Source of the DNA: Amycolatopsis eburnea
Lineage (GTDB): Bacteria; Actinomycetota; Actinomycetes; Mycobacteriales; Pseudonocardiaceae
Assembly: GCF_003937945.1 (NCBI RefSeq)
Contig: NZ_RSEC01000060.1
Location: 744,001 to 808,000, forward strand
Length of the DNA stretch: 64,000 nt
Direction of reading: 5' to 3'
Below are positions 9,227 through 19,447 of this stretch, in pieces; the stretch's first letter is position 1, and every line of letters starts with the position of its first letter. A model generated the notes under the pieces. That model saw nothing but the letters and a program-made list of their open reading frames with translations, did not search any database and was not told the DNA's origin. Made by a program: the position numbers and the translations under genes.

Positions 9227-11914
9227 TCAGTCGCCCGAGCCGTGGCGGCGGGAGTCCGGCACCTCGGCGCCGTGGCCGTTGCGGCCGTGGCCGTTGCGAC
9301 GCCCGGTGTCCTCGGAGCCCAGCTGCTTCACCAGCGCGGCCGCGCTCGCGGTGCCCGCCTGGTGTTCGGCCAGTGCGCGGGCGAGGAGGTCGGCGAGGCC
9401 GGCGTCCGGCGGGGGCTCGTCCTCCGCGATGGCGCGGGCGTAGCTCTCCGGGAAGGGCGCCGTCGCCGGGGTCCAGTGGCCGAAGTCCTCCATCGGCTCC
9501 AGCGACGGGGGCATCCGCAGCCGCGGCAGCCAGGGCTCGGCCTCGTCCCGGTAGTCCGGCGCGGACGGCGGCTGGTCCTCCGGACGCGGCGGCGGCGCGA
9601 GTTGCGGCTCGGGACGTTCGTCGGCGCGGGCGGTGTCGGCGTCCTCCGCACGGCGACGGCCTCCGGCGCCCCCGGACGACGAGATGCCCAGGCGGTCCAG
9701 CACCGACCGCGCGGCGACGGACCCGTGTTCGGAGTCGTGCCGGGTCGAGGGCTGCGGTTCCCGCCGCGACCGCGGCTCGGGCTCCCGCTCGGCGGCGGGC
9801 TCCGGAGCGAGCGGCAGCGCGGGCGTGACGCGCGTGGGCGCCGACTCCCGCTCGGCCGCGGTCTCCTTCAGCCGGGCTTCGGCCAGCGCGGCCCAGGAGA
9901 ACTTCGTCTTCCCGCCCGCCGCGGGCTCGGCCGCCTCGACGGGTTCCGGCCGCGCCTCGACCGGCACCGGCTCGGACCTCCGCCGCCCCTCGGACGACTC
10001 CGGCCGCGCCTCCGCTTCACGCTCGACCCGTACCGGCTCCGACCGACGCCCACCCTCGAACGACTCGACCGGCTCCGCTCCCCGGGCACGATCCGACCGC
10101 GCCTCCACTTCCCGGGCACGCTCCGACCACACCTCAACCGGCTCCGGGGCACGTTCCAGCCGCACCTCAACCGGCTCCGGCCGCAGCTCCACGTCCCGCA
10201 CAGGCTCCGACCGCACCCCAACCGGATCCGGCCGCAGCTCCACGTCCCGCGCACGCTCCGACCGCACCTCAGTCGGCTCCGGCCGCAACTCCACGTCCCG
10301 GGCACGCTCCGACCGCACCCCAACCGGCTCCGGCCGCGACACCACCTCCGGGGCACGCTCCGACCGCACCTCAGTCGGCTCCGGCCGCGACGCCACTTCC
10401 GCAGCACGCTCCGGTCGCACCTCAACGCGCTCAACCCGCGCCGGCCGGAACTCAGGCTCGCGCTCCACCGCCGCCGGCACCTCACGCCCACGCTTGGGCA
10501 CCGCACGCGCCACAGACCGCGACTCCGCCGACCGCACCTCGATCGGCTCCACCCGAGACGCCGCCGGCTCCGCACGCCGCTCCACCACAACCGGCTCCGG
10601 CCGGGCGGGCTCGTCACGGATCGCCGGCATCACCATCGTCTCGGCCGCGTCCGCCGTCACCCGCGGCCGTTCGAACGACCACCCGGGCGACGCCTTCTCC
10701 TCGCGGCCGAACGACCAAGCAGGCGCCGGGGCCGACGGCTCGACCGCCGGAACCGGCCGCGAAGGCACCGCCTTCAACACCTCGTCGAGGTCCACCGAAG
10801 CCGGCTCGCCGGTCCCGAACTCGCCCGCCAGCACGCTGCACGCCTGCCGCCGGGCCCGCGCGTGGAGCTGCTCGGCCGCGCGCGAGCGGTACAGGCACGC
10901 GATGGCCTCCTCGGCCCGGCCGAACCGCTCCTCCAGCTGGGCCAGCTCGAGCCACAGCCGCGCGGTGACCGCCGGGAGACCGTGCCGTTCGGTGCTCGCC
11001 ACGGCTTCGCGGACCAGCTCGATCGCCGCCTCGCCCGAACCGGCGGGCAGGTGGACGCGGGTCGCCACGGCCAGCCGGAGCCAGCCCATCGGGGCGACGC
11101 CCGCCGCGCGCACCGGCTCGGCCAGCACCGGCTCGGCGATCTCGTACGCCATTTCCGTGTCGCCGCGGTCGAGCAGTGTGCTGACCAGCAGCAGCACCAG
11201 CCGGATGCGGACGAGGCCGCCGTCGTCGGCCGGGTTGTCGAGCTTCTCCAGGAAGCCAAGGCCGGTGCGGGCCGCGTCGGCCGCGGCCGTCAGGTCGCCG
11301 TGGCGGCGGCGGTGCGCCGCCGTGCCGACGCGCAGCAGCGCGCGGACCAGCAGCTGGGTGTCGGCGCCCGCCGACCCGTCACCGAGGACGAGCTTGTCCG
11401 CCTCGACGAGCACCCGGTCCAGCTCGGCCTTCCGCCCCAGCAGGCCGAGGCAGCCGACCAGGTGGCACAACGCGGCGGCGCGGTGCACCGGAGAGACCAC
11501 CGGATCGGTCAGCACCGGCCGCAGCGCGGCGAGGCCGGTCAGCGGCACGCCCAGGCTGCGGGCGCACACGGCGAGGTCGATGCGCAGCCGGGCGGCGATG
11601 TCGCCGTAGCCGGCGTGCTCGGCCGCGCGCAGGGCCGCGACCGCCCGCCCGACCGTCGCCGGCCGCATCCCGAGCCGGACGCGCGAGGACACGACCAGGC
11701 TCTCCGCCCGGATCCACTGCTCGTCGGCGCCGGCGGCCTCCGACAGCGCGGCCGCGCGCTCGCCGAGGACGAGCGCGAGCTCCGGCGCACGCAGGTGCAG
11801 CGCGTCCGCGCGTTCGATCAGCCGGCCGACTGCGGAGAGGGTTCCCCCGGCGTGGCCGGAGCGCCCGCCCTCCGGGGAGAGCGGGGCCGTCCGGTGCGCT
11901 TTGCTGGCCTCCAC
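9227..11914 (-). CDS. TPR-like helical protein with acidic/basic repeat region
   Basis: This 895-residue protein has a helical, alanine- and leucine-rich first half (about 30-360) that looks like degenerate tetratricopeptide repeats (for example LWLELAQLEERFGRAEEAIACLYRSRA, quoted here only by its ends). A low-complexity Pro/Glu/Arg half follows, with five exact-length 17-residue repeats at 500-584, and a C-terminal region of unknown fold. No signal peptide or membrane helix is seen. It starts with GTG 17 bases after ettA on the same strand, so the two may be cotranscribed. Function unknown; a scaffolding or regulatory role is only an inference from the architecture. Confidence 0.8.
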   Translation of the reverse strand: MEASKAHRTAPLSPEGGRSGHAGGTLSAVGRLIERADALHLRAPELALVLGERAAALSEAAGADEQWIRAESLVVSSRVRLGMRPATVGRAVAALRAAEHAGYGDIAARLRIDLAVCARSLGVPLTGLAALRPVLTDPVVSPVHRAAALCHLVGCLGLLGRKAELDRVLVEADKLVLGDGSAGADTQLLVRALLRVGTAAHRRRHGDLTAAADAARTGLGFLEKLDNPADDGGLVRIRLVLLLVSTLLDRGDTEMAYEIAEPVLAEPVRAAGVAPMGWLRLAVATRVHLPAGSGEAAIELVREAVASTERHGLPAVTARLWLELAQLEERFGRAEEAIACLYRSRAAEQLHARARRQACSVLAGEFGTGEPASVDLDEVLKAVPSRPVPAVEPSAPAPAWSFGREEKASPGWSFERPRVTADAAETMVMPAIRDEPARPEPVVVERRAEPAASRVEPIEVRSAESRSVARAVPKRGREVPAAVEREPEFRPARVERVEVRPERAAEVASRPEPTEVRSERAPEVVSRPEPVGVRSERARDVELRPEPTEVRSERARDVELRPDPVGVRSEPVRDVELRPEPVEVRLERAPEPVEVWSERAREVEARSDRARGAEPVESFEGGRRSEPVRVEREAEARPESSEGRRRSEPVPVEARPEPVEAAEPAAGGKTKFSWAALAEARLKETAAERESAPTRVTPALPLAPEPAAEREPEPRSRREPQPSTRHDSEHGSVAARSVLDRLGISSSGGAGGRRRAEDADTARADERPEPQLAPPPRPEDQPPSAPDYRDEAEPWLPRLRMPPSLEPMEDFGHWTPATAPFPESYARAIAEDEPPPDAGLADLLARALAEHQAGTASAAALVKQLGSEDTGRRNGHGRNGHGAEVPDSRRHGSGD
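10163..10417 (-). repeat. Five tandem 51-bp units inside the TPR-like gene
   Basis: Residues 500-584 of the TPR-like protein form five consecutive 17-residue units with the pattern R-S-E-R-A-x-D/E-V-x-x-R-P-E-P-x-x-V. At the DNA level this is five 51-bp units. A shorter degenerate unit follows. The regular alternation of Arg and Glu suggests an extended or single-helix linker. Confidence 0.85.
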
Positions 11915-11930
11915 GGGGAAACCCGCCCCC

Positions 11931-13607
<1,677 letters not shown>

Positions 13608-13725
13608 ACCCACGATCGTAGAGCGCGCCTGATCGCGTCTCGACGCCGGTCACCACCGGACTACCGAAAGTCAGGCCGGGATCACCGGAAGCGCTGTTTT
13701 CCGGCACCCGGACCAGCCCTCAACC

Positions 13726-15753
13726 TCAACTGGACCCCGAGGGTCGCTTGCCCTCCGCCAGGTTCTTGAGCATCGCGTTGTAGGCGTTCAGCTCTTCGTC
13801 GCCGGTGGCCGCTTCGCGCCGGTCACGTCGCTTCGCCTCGCGCTCGTCCTGGCGCGACCACTGCACCAGCAGCGCGATCAGCACCAGCAGCACCGGGACC
13901 TCGCCGGCGGCCCAGGCGATGCCGCCGCCGAGCCGCTGGTCGGCGAGCAGGTCGGTCACCCACGGCAGGTGCAGCTGGCTGTAGAACGCCTGCCCGATGA
14001 CGGTCTGCTTGCTCATCAGGATCACGCCGAAGAACGCGTGGAACGGCATCGCGGCGAACATCATGCCGAGCCGCCCGAGGTACGGGATCCGCCGCGGCGC
14101 CGGGTCGACGCCGATCACCGGCCAGTAGAAGACGTACCCGGCGAGCAGGAAGTGCCCGTTCATCACCAGGTGCGCCCAGTGGTAGTTCAGCGCGTTGTCG
14201 AACAGGCCGGAGAAGTACAGCGCGTAGAACGAGCCGACGAACAGCAGCAGCGCGACCACCGGGTGGGTGAGGAACCGCGACACCGGGGAGTGCACGAAGG
14301 CGACGAGCCACTCGCGCGGCCCCGGCGGGTTGTCCTTGCCCGCGGCGGGCAGCGCGCGCAGGGCGAGCGTCACCGGGCCGCCGAGCACGAACAGCACCGG
14401 CGCCACCATCGACAGCAGCATGTGGTTGCCCATGTGGACGCTGAACATCGCGGGCGCGTACCGGCCGATGCCGGACGACGTCGCGATGAGCAGCACCACG
14501 CAGCCGCTGATCCAGGCGACCGTGCGGCCGACCGGCCAGCTGTCGCCCCGGCGCAGCAGCCGCCGCACCCCCGCCAGGTAGAGCCCGCCCATGACCAGCG
14601 CCAGGACGCCGTAGACGAGGTCGAAGCGGGTGTCGAAGAGCAGCCGCCACAGCGCCGGCGGGCCGTCGAGGTCGTAGCCGATCAGCAGCTCGGTGGTGGA
14701 GGGCTGGGTGATCGCGTCCGCCGGCGGCGGCGTCCGCGCGAGCCCGGACGCGATCCCGATCGTCACGAACATGATCACGATCTCGACCGACGCGAGGCGC
14801 AGCAGCTGCGCGCCGCCCTTGCCGTCCACGAGGTTCGCGACGCCCTTTTCGCGCTGCTGGTGGCCGAACACCCCGAGCAGCAGCAGCGCGACCGTCTTGG
14901 CCACGACCAGCAGGCCGTAGTCGGTGGTGAAGAGGTCGTTCAGGCCGATCCGGACCAGCGCGTTGACCACGCCGGAAAGCAGCATGACGATCCAGCAGAT
15001 CAGCGCCAGCCGCGAGAACCGCCGCGCGGCCAGGCTCAGGTGGTTCCCGCGCCGGTAGCCCAGCGCCAGCAGCGCGATCAGCCCGCCGACCCACAGCGCC
15101 GCGGCGACCAGGTGGAACAGCAGGCTGTTGGTGGCGACGTCGTGCGAGCCGCCGCTGGCGGAGTGCCCGGTGACCGCGACCGGGACCAGGCCGGCGACGG
15201 CGAGCGCGAACAGCACCGCCGTCCAGCCCCAGGTGAGCGCGAGCCGGCAGCCGAGCGCGACGAGGACGGCGATCAGCGCCGTCCACAGCCAGGCCTTCGG
15301 CTGCTCGATGGCGCCGACGAGGTCGAGCAGCGTCTGCGGGTCCAGGATGTCGCCGAACGGCTTCCCGGCGGTGTCGGCGGCGGTGAAGGCGACCGACAGC
15401 AGCGCGGCGGCGAACCAGACCCACGCGGCGATCCCCGCCGCGCGCAGGGCGCCGTAGCCCTCCGGACCGAGCGTGCCGGACTGCTGCGGCGGCACCAGGA
15501 ACGCGGCGAGCAGCAGCGACCCGACGCAGATCACCGACGCGGACTCCGACAGCACGCGCACGACCGTGACGCCGTACTGCGTGACCAGGCCCGGGTCGGG
15601 CAGGCCGGCGATGACGTACCCGGCTCCGCCGGTGAGGGCGATCAGCCCGACCGCGACCACCGCGGCGAGCAGCACGCCGACCGAGAGCAGGGGCAGCACA
15701 CTCGCCCGGCGCTGCGTGGGGACGTCGGGTTCCTTCACGGACTGCTCGGACAC
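13726..15753 (-). CDS. CopD/CtaG fusion membrane protein
   Basis: This 675-residue polytopic membrane protein combines an N-terminal copper-resistance CopD-like domain (around 40-370) with a C-terminal CtaG/caa3-type cytochrome oxidase assembly domain (around 390-640). The CtaG part shows HMGNHMLLSMVAPVLFVLGG and a HAFFGVILM segment, with histidines placed for copper binding in membrane helices. The cytosolic tail is charged. The family is linked to copper handling and cytochrome oxidase maturation. I chose the GTG at 15753 (VSEQSVKEP); the frame is open 32 codons further, but that stretch does not look like protein. Confidence 0.88.
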   Translation of the reverse strand: MSEQSVKEPDVPTQRRASVLPLLSVGVLLAAVVAVGLIALTGGAGYVIAGLPDPGLVTQYGVTVVRVLSESASVICVGSLLLAAFLVPPQQSGTLGPEGYGALRAAGIAAWVWFAAALLSVAFTAADTAGKPFGDILDPQTLLDLVGAIEQPKAWLWTALIAVLVALGCRLALTWGWTAVLFALAVAGLVPVAVTGHSASGGSHDVATNSLLFHLVAAALWVGGLIALLALGYRRGNHLSLAARRFSRLALICWIVMLLSGVVNALVRIGLNDLFTTDYGLLVVAKTVALLLLGVFGHQQREKGVANLVDGKGGAQLLRLASVEIVIMFVTIGIASGLARTPPPADAITQPSTTELLIGYDLDGPPALWRLLFDTRFDLVYGVLALVMGGLYLAGVRRLLRRGDSWPVGRTVAWISGCVVLLIATSSGIGRYAPAMFSVHMGNHMLLSMVAPVLFVLGGPVTLALRALPAAGKDNPPGPREWLVAFVHSPVSRFLTHPVVALLLFVGSFYALYFSGLFDNALNYHWAHLVMNGHFLLAGYVFYWPVIGVDPAPRRIPYLGRLGMMFAAMPFHAFFGVILMSKQTVIGQAFYSQLHLPWVTDLLADQRLGGGIAWAAGEVPVLLVLIALLVQWSRQDEREAKRRDRREAATGDEELNAYNAMLKNLAEGKRPSGSS

Positions 15754-15808
15754 GCCCCTGAGGGTATGCCCGCCCCGGTCAGGCCGGTGTGACGGGCAGG
15801 ATGGGCGC

Positions 15809-16447
15809 GTGAAGATGATCCTGCTGCGGCACGCCGAGTCGCTCGGCAACGTCGACGAACTCGCCTACACGCGGATCCCCGACCACGCCCTGCCGCTGAC
15901 CGCGAAGGGCGAGCGGGAAGCGCGCGCGGCGGGTCCGGAGATCGCCCGGCTGCTCGACGGTGAGCGGCCCGCCGTCTACGTCAGCCCGTACCTGCGCACG
16001 CGGGAAACGTTGCGGCTGCTGGACATCCGGGCGTCGTGCGAGCGGCTGCTGCAGGAGCCGCGGCTGCGCGAGCAGGACTGGGGCAACCTCCAGGACCCGG
16101 CCGACCAGGAGGTCCAGAAGGCGCGGCGCAACGAGTTCGGGCACTTCTTCTACCGGCTGCCCTTCGGCGAGTCGGGCGCGGACGTCGACGACCGCGTCGC
16201 GGCGTTCCTCTCGGACCTGCGCCTGCGCGACGAAAGTCACCCCGAGACGGTGCTGATCGTGTCGCACGGGCTCACGCTGCGGCTGCTGTGCCGCCGCCTC
16301 TTCGGCTGGAGCATCGAGCTGTTCGAGTCGCTGTCCAACCCCGGGACCTGCGAATACCGCGTGCTCGAGGAACAAGACGGCAAGTGGTCGCTGGACCGCC
16401 CGTTCGCCCAGTGGCGCGACTCACCCGACGGGGAAACGCAGCTCTAG
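15809..16447 (+). CDS. Histidine phosphatase family protein
   Basis: This 212-residue protein is of the phosphoglycerate-mutase-like histidine phosphatase superfamily. The catalytic motif LLRHAESLGNVDE lies at the N-terminus, the second conserved Arg is in SPYLRTRETL, the acid donor region is near RLREQDWGN, and the second His is in IVSHGLTLRLL. It probably dephosphorylates a small molecule; true mutase activity is unlikely without the usual longer insertion. Starts are GTG at 15809 or ATG at 15815; GGCAGG lies just upstream. Its end overlaps the convergent sensor kinase gene by 27 bases. Confidence 0.9.
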   Translation: MKMILLRHAESLGNVDELAYTRIPDHALPLTAKGEREARAAGPEIARLLDGERPAVYVSPYLRTRETLRLLDIRASCERLLQEPRLREQDWGNLQDPADQEVQKARRNEFGHFFYRLPFGESGADVDDRVAAFLSDLRLRDESHPETVLIVSHGLTLRLLCRRLFGWSIELFESLSNPGTCEYRVLEEQDGKWSLDRPFAQWRDSPDGETQL

Positions 16448-17593
16448 CGGCGCGGTCAGCACGACGCGGGTGCCCTGCCCGGGCGCCGAATCGATGCGCG
16501 CGGCGCCGCCGATCTCGGCCAGGCGCGCGTGGATCGAGTTGTCGATGCCGAACCCGGCGCGGCGGGCACCGGGGTCGAAGCCCGTCCCGTGGTCGCGCAC
16601 GGACACCGTGACAACGCCTTCGCGCTCTTCGAGGCAGACGACGGCTCTCGCGGTTTTCGCGTGCTTCAGGGTGTTTCGCAGTGCTTCGCGGGTGGCGTCG
16701 TGCAGCGCGTTGACGACGGCTTCGGGCACGTCGGCGGGCTTCGCGAGCACGACGAGGTCGATGCGCAGGCCGTCCGCCGTCATCTCGACGGCCAGCGCGC
16801 CGAGGCGGTGTTCGAGCCCGCCCGGCTCGGCGGGCGCGTCACCGTCGAGGCTCAGCCGCAGGCGCAGCGCGTGCGCGCGGGCGGTGCGCCGGACCTGGTC
16901 GAGGCTGCCGACGGGGTCGAGGGCGTCACCGGGCGCCGGCAGGGCGAGGGACTCCATCACCTGCAGCACGGTGTCGTGGACGTCGCGGCGGTGCCGCTCG
17001 CGCTCGGCGGCCCGGCCGCGCTGCTCCCCCAGCCGGTGCGCGAACCGCATCGACCCGGCGACCAGCAGCACGATCGCCAGCGCCGTGACGACGGCCGCGA
17101 GCAGCGCGAGCAGGATCCACGTCGCCGGCGCGGACGTGCCGGAGACGGCGGCCGTGCCGTAGCGCAGCAGCACGGCACCGGCGATCGCCGCGGCGCCGGC
17201 GGGCGCGCCGCGCAGCAGGGTCCAGACCATGACCGTGCCGATGATGTTCGGCCAGGTCAGCGCCAGCAGACCGGGCGCGAACGCCGCCGCGGCCAGGCTG
17301 GTGACGAGCGTGTACGCGGTATCGGCGAGGAGCACCGGCCGGATGCCGGTGGCGCGGCGGAAGACCCAGGCCACCTCGAGGAGGTTCGGCACCAGGAAGA
17401 ACGCCACGGCGAGCCAGAGCACCGACGCGGTGCGCCCGCCGTCGGCCCACAGGGCCTGGAGGAACAAGGCCAGCCGGAACACGACCGGCACCAGCACGAG
17501 CCGCGGAACGACGCCCTGCACCAGCGAAAGCGCACCCCACCGACCGCTCCCGCCGGCGAGCGCCCCCGCTCCGCCGAGCAGCACAACCCTCAC
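16421..17593 (-). CDS. Orphan sensor histidine kinase (NarL-type, HisKA_3/HATPase)
   Basis: This 390-residue membrane kinase has an N-terminal half with about six hydrophobic helices. The dimerisation/phosphoacceptor helix follows (RRDVHDTVLQVMESLA, the His being the predicted phosphorylation site), then a HATPase_c domain with N-box REALRNTLKHA, G1 DHGTGFDP and GFGIDNSIHARL. No response regulator gene is adjacent, so the partner is unknown. It starts with GTG at 17593. The 3' end overlaps the histidine phosphatase gene. It is divergent from the RiPP operon, so regulation of that operon is possible but not shown. Confidence 0.88.
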   Translation of the reverse strand: MRVVLLGGAGALAGGSGRWGALSLVQGVVPRLVLVPVVFRLALFLQALWADGGRTASVLWLAVAFFLVPNLLEVAWVFRRATGIRPVLLADTAYTLVTSLAAAAFAPGLLALTWPNIIGTVMVWTLLRGAPAGAAAIAGAVLLRYGTAAVSGTSAPATWILLALLAAVVTALAIVLLVAGSMRFAHRLGEQRGRAAERERHRRDVHDTVLQVMESLALPAPGDALDPVGSLDQVRRTARAHALRLRLSLDGDAPAEPGGLEHRLGALAVEMTADGLRIDLVVLAKPADVPEAVVNALHDATREALRNTLKHAKTARAVVCLEEREGVVTVSVRDHGTGFDPGARRAGFGIDNSIHARLAEIGGAARIDSAPGQGTRVVLTAPLELRFPVG

Positions 17594-17736
17594 GACGTCC
17601 TCCCCGGACCGGGGCCCCTACCCCGATCAGCCGACCTGAAATGGAAGCGTCGCCGCATTCATCTCAGTTTACCGACGGGGTCAGCTTGCCCCCACCGGTT
17701 CGGCACTGTCAACGGGTGCCGCCAGGGCCCGCCTGC

Positions 17737-17790
17737 GTCCTGAATGAGTCATTCAGGTCCCCGGAGGTCCTGAATGACTCATTCAAGACC
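17737..17790. repeat. Pair of TGAATGA(G/C)TCATTCA palindromes
   Basis: GTCCTGAATGAGTCATTCAGG and GGTCCTGAATGACTCATTCAAG lie 15 bases apart. They match the palindromes at 9121-9174 almost base for base. The pair sits in the divergent region between the sensor kinase and the RiPP operon leader, so here it is not at a gene end. Confidence 0.8.
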
Positions 17791-17867
17791 TTTGCCGTCT
17801 CGACGGCGGGCAATCGAGGAGAGGAGCGATCCCCATGCCGCGAGCCATGATTTATCCATGAGTCCGG

Positions 17868-18009
17868 GGGTGCGCCTCCCAGCTGAGACCCAGCGGAAGG
17901 CACCCGGCTCGATGGGAGAACCGCACAACAGGTCCTCCTGCGAGGAGCCCCGGGTACGCCTCCACCGCTGCGATCCAGCGGCCGCGGCACCCGGCTCGGG
18001 ACGAGAACC
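17868..18009 (+). ncRNA. Tandem structured leader RNA candidate (two aptamer-like units)
   Basis: Two homologous units, 17868-17922 and 17952-18009, precede the MFS gene. Both contain GGGT(G/A)CGCCTCC, then GCTG(A/C)GA(C/T)CCAGCGG, then GGCACCCGGCTCG and GAGAACC. Both can fold alike: GGGU-RC-GCC pairs with GGC-ACCC around a GCUG/CAGC hairpin, followed by a GGCUC/GAG-AA-CC hairpin. The loop of the last hairpin differs while its pairing is kept (CUC...GAG against CUCG...CGAG). A 29-base linker separates them. Such tandem arrangements are known for some riboswitches. I cannot match it to a known class, and a plain sequence duplication is the alternative. Confidence 0.5.
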
Positions 18010-18035
18010 AGTGGAACGGGGAAGGGGGCCGGCGG

Positions 18036-19304
18036 GTGACGCACACGATGACGTCCCGCCGGAGCCCCCGGAACCTGCCGCCGGTGTTCTGGTGGATCTG
18101 GATCAGCCTCCTGGTCAACTGGGCCGGCGCCTTCACCCGGCCCGTGCTCGCGCTGTCGCTGACGGCCGGGCACGGGTACCCGGTGTCCTACGCCGGGTAC
18201 GTCATCGCCCTGATCGGGCTGGGTGGCGTGCTCGGCACCGTGGCCGGCGGCGTGCTCGCCGACCGGCTGGGCCGGCGGCCGACCCTGCTGCTGGCGCACG
18301 CCGTCACCGCGGTGGCGATGGTCGCGCTCGGCACGGCGAGCGGACGCTGGCAGCTCGAAGTGGCGGCCTTCGCCGTCGGCGCCGGGTCCGTGGCGGCCCG
18401 GCCGGCGATGAACGCCGCGCTCGCCGACGTCGTCCCGCCCGCCGACCGGCCGGCCGCCTTCGCGCTGAACTACTGGGCGGTCAACGTCGGCGTCGCGGTG
18501 TCCGCCGCGCTGACCGGCGTGGTGGTCGGCTTCGGCTACCCGGCCGCGTTCGTCGCCGACGCCGCCGCGACCGCGTTGTGCGCGCTCGTCGTGCTGCTGA
18601 AGGTGCCCGAAACGCGGCCGCCGGGCCCGCCGCGGGCCCGTGCCACCCGGCCGCCGCTGCGGTTCGACCGGCGCTTCGCCGTCTTCCTGCTCGCCACCTT
18701 CGCGATCGGCTGCGTCTACGAGCAGAGCGCGACGACGCTGCCGGTCGTCATGGTCGGCGCCGGGCTCACCGCCGGGGCGTTCGGCCTCGTGCAGGCCCTG
18801 AACGGGCTGCTCATCGCGGTCCTGCAGATCCCGCTGACCCGCTGGGCGCGGCGGCACCCGCGACGCCCCGTCCTGGTGGTCAGCGCCCTGCTGATCGGGT
18901 GGGGCTTCGGGCTCAACCTGTTCGCCGAAGGGCTGTTCGGGTACGCCGTCGTCGCCCTGGTCTGGACCGTCGGGGAGATCCTGCAGATGCCCGTCGGCAG
19001 CGCCGTGGCCGCGGACCGCGCGCCCGGCACGCAGCGCGGCCGGTACGCGGCCCGCTACACCGGCGCGTGGTCGGCCGCGGCCCTGCTCGGGCCCGCCGGC
19101 GGCGGCTGGCTGCTCGACCGCGCGGGCCCCGCGGCGGTCTGGCTGGCCTGCGCCGGGCTCGGCGCGCTGGCCGCCGCGGGGTTCGCGTTCGGTACCAAGC
19201 TTCCGCGCGAGGTGGGCGCCTCGGACGCGCGGAACGGGGAGCGATCCCCGGCACCCGCCACCGGAACCGGTGGTGGGCCGTCAAGGGAAAGGGTAACGCC
19301 ATGA
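18036..19304 (+). CDS. MFS transporter, first gene of the RiPP operon
   Basis: This 422-residue major facilitator has about 12 membrane helices and the loop 2-3 motif GGVLADRLGRRPTLL (the MFS A-motif). It resembles drug-efflux permeases of the MdtH/YcaD kind. The GTG at 18036 follows GAAGGGGG by seven bases; an ATG at 18048 is the alternative. Its stop overlaps the ATG of the precursor peptide (ATGA), and the precursor overlaps the YcaO gene, so all three form one coupled unit. I infer export of the modified peptide or self-protection. The leader at 17868-18009 may control it. Confidence 0.9.
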   Translation: MTHTMTSRRSPRNLPPVFWWIWISLLVNWAGAFTRPVLALSLTAGHGYPVSYAGYVIALIGLGGVLGTVAGGVLADRLGRRPTLLLAHAVTAVAMVALGTASGRWQLEVAAFAVGAGSVAARPAMNAALADVVPPADRPAAFALNYWAVNVGVAVSAALTGVVVGFGYPAAFVADAAATALCALVVLLKVPETRPPGPPRARATRPPLRFDRRFAVFLLATFAIGCVYEQSATTLPVVMVGAGLTAGAFGLVQALNGLLIAVLQIPLTRWARRHPRRPVLVVSALLIGWGFGLNLFAEGLFGYAVVALVWTVGEILQMPVGSAVAADRAPGTQRGRYAARYTGAWSAAALLGPAGGGWLLDRAGPAAVWLACAGLGALAAAGFAFGTKLPREVGASDARNGERSPAPATGTGGGPSRERVTP

Positions 19305-19447
19305 AGCAGGAGCAGTTCTCCACCGAGACCGCCCCGGAAGCCCTGGTCGTCAACACCTGCGTCGCGGCGAGCCTCGTCGTGAACACGTGCGTGGCCGCGA
19401 GCCTGACCGTCAACACGTGCGTCGCGGCGTACCTGCCGGAGCGCTGA
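19301..19447 (+). CDS. RiPP precursor peptide with three NTCVAA repeats
   Basis: This 48-residue peptide has a 15-residue leader (MKQEQFSTETAPEAL), three decapeptides VVNTCVAASL, VVNTCVAASL and TVNTCVAAYL, and a PER tail. The three DNA copies differ at synonymous sites (GTC/GTG, ACC/ACG, GCG/GCC, CTC/CTG), which suggests selection on the peptide. A strong ribosome site, AGGGAAAGGG, lies eight bases upstream. The ATG overlaps the MFS stop, and the TGA overlaps the YcaO start. Each repeat offers one Thr-Cys pair for azoline or thioamide formation by the YcaO enzyme. The repeats suggest that one precursor yields three copies. No protease gene is adjacent. The product is unknown. Confidence 0.88.
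   Translation: MKQEQFSTETAPEALVVNTCVAASLVVNTCVAASLTVNTCVAAYLPER

Noticed and set aside
17868..17922. TPP riboswitch, because of CTGAGA in the first unit
   Set aside because: The second unit has CTGCGA, and the other TPP core segments (ACCTGAT, GGNTAATGCC-like) are absent.
17774..18035. Plus-strand frame through the tandem leader as a protein-coding gene
   Set aside because: The two repeats are conserved as RNA-like blocks with paired arms, the peptide has no protein-like pattern, and the frame runs out of phase into the MFS gene.
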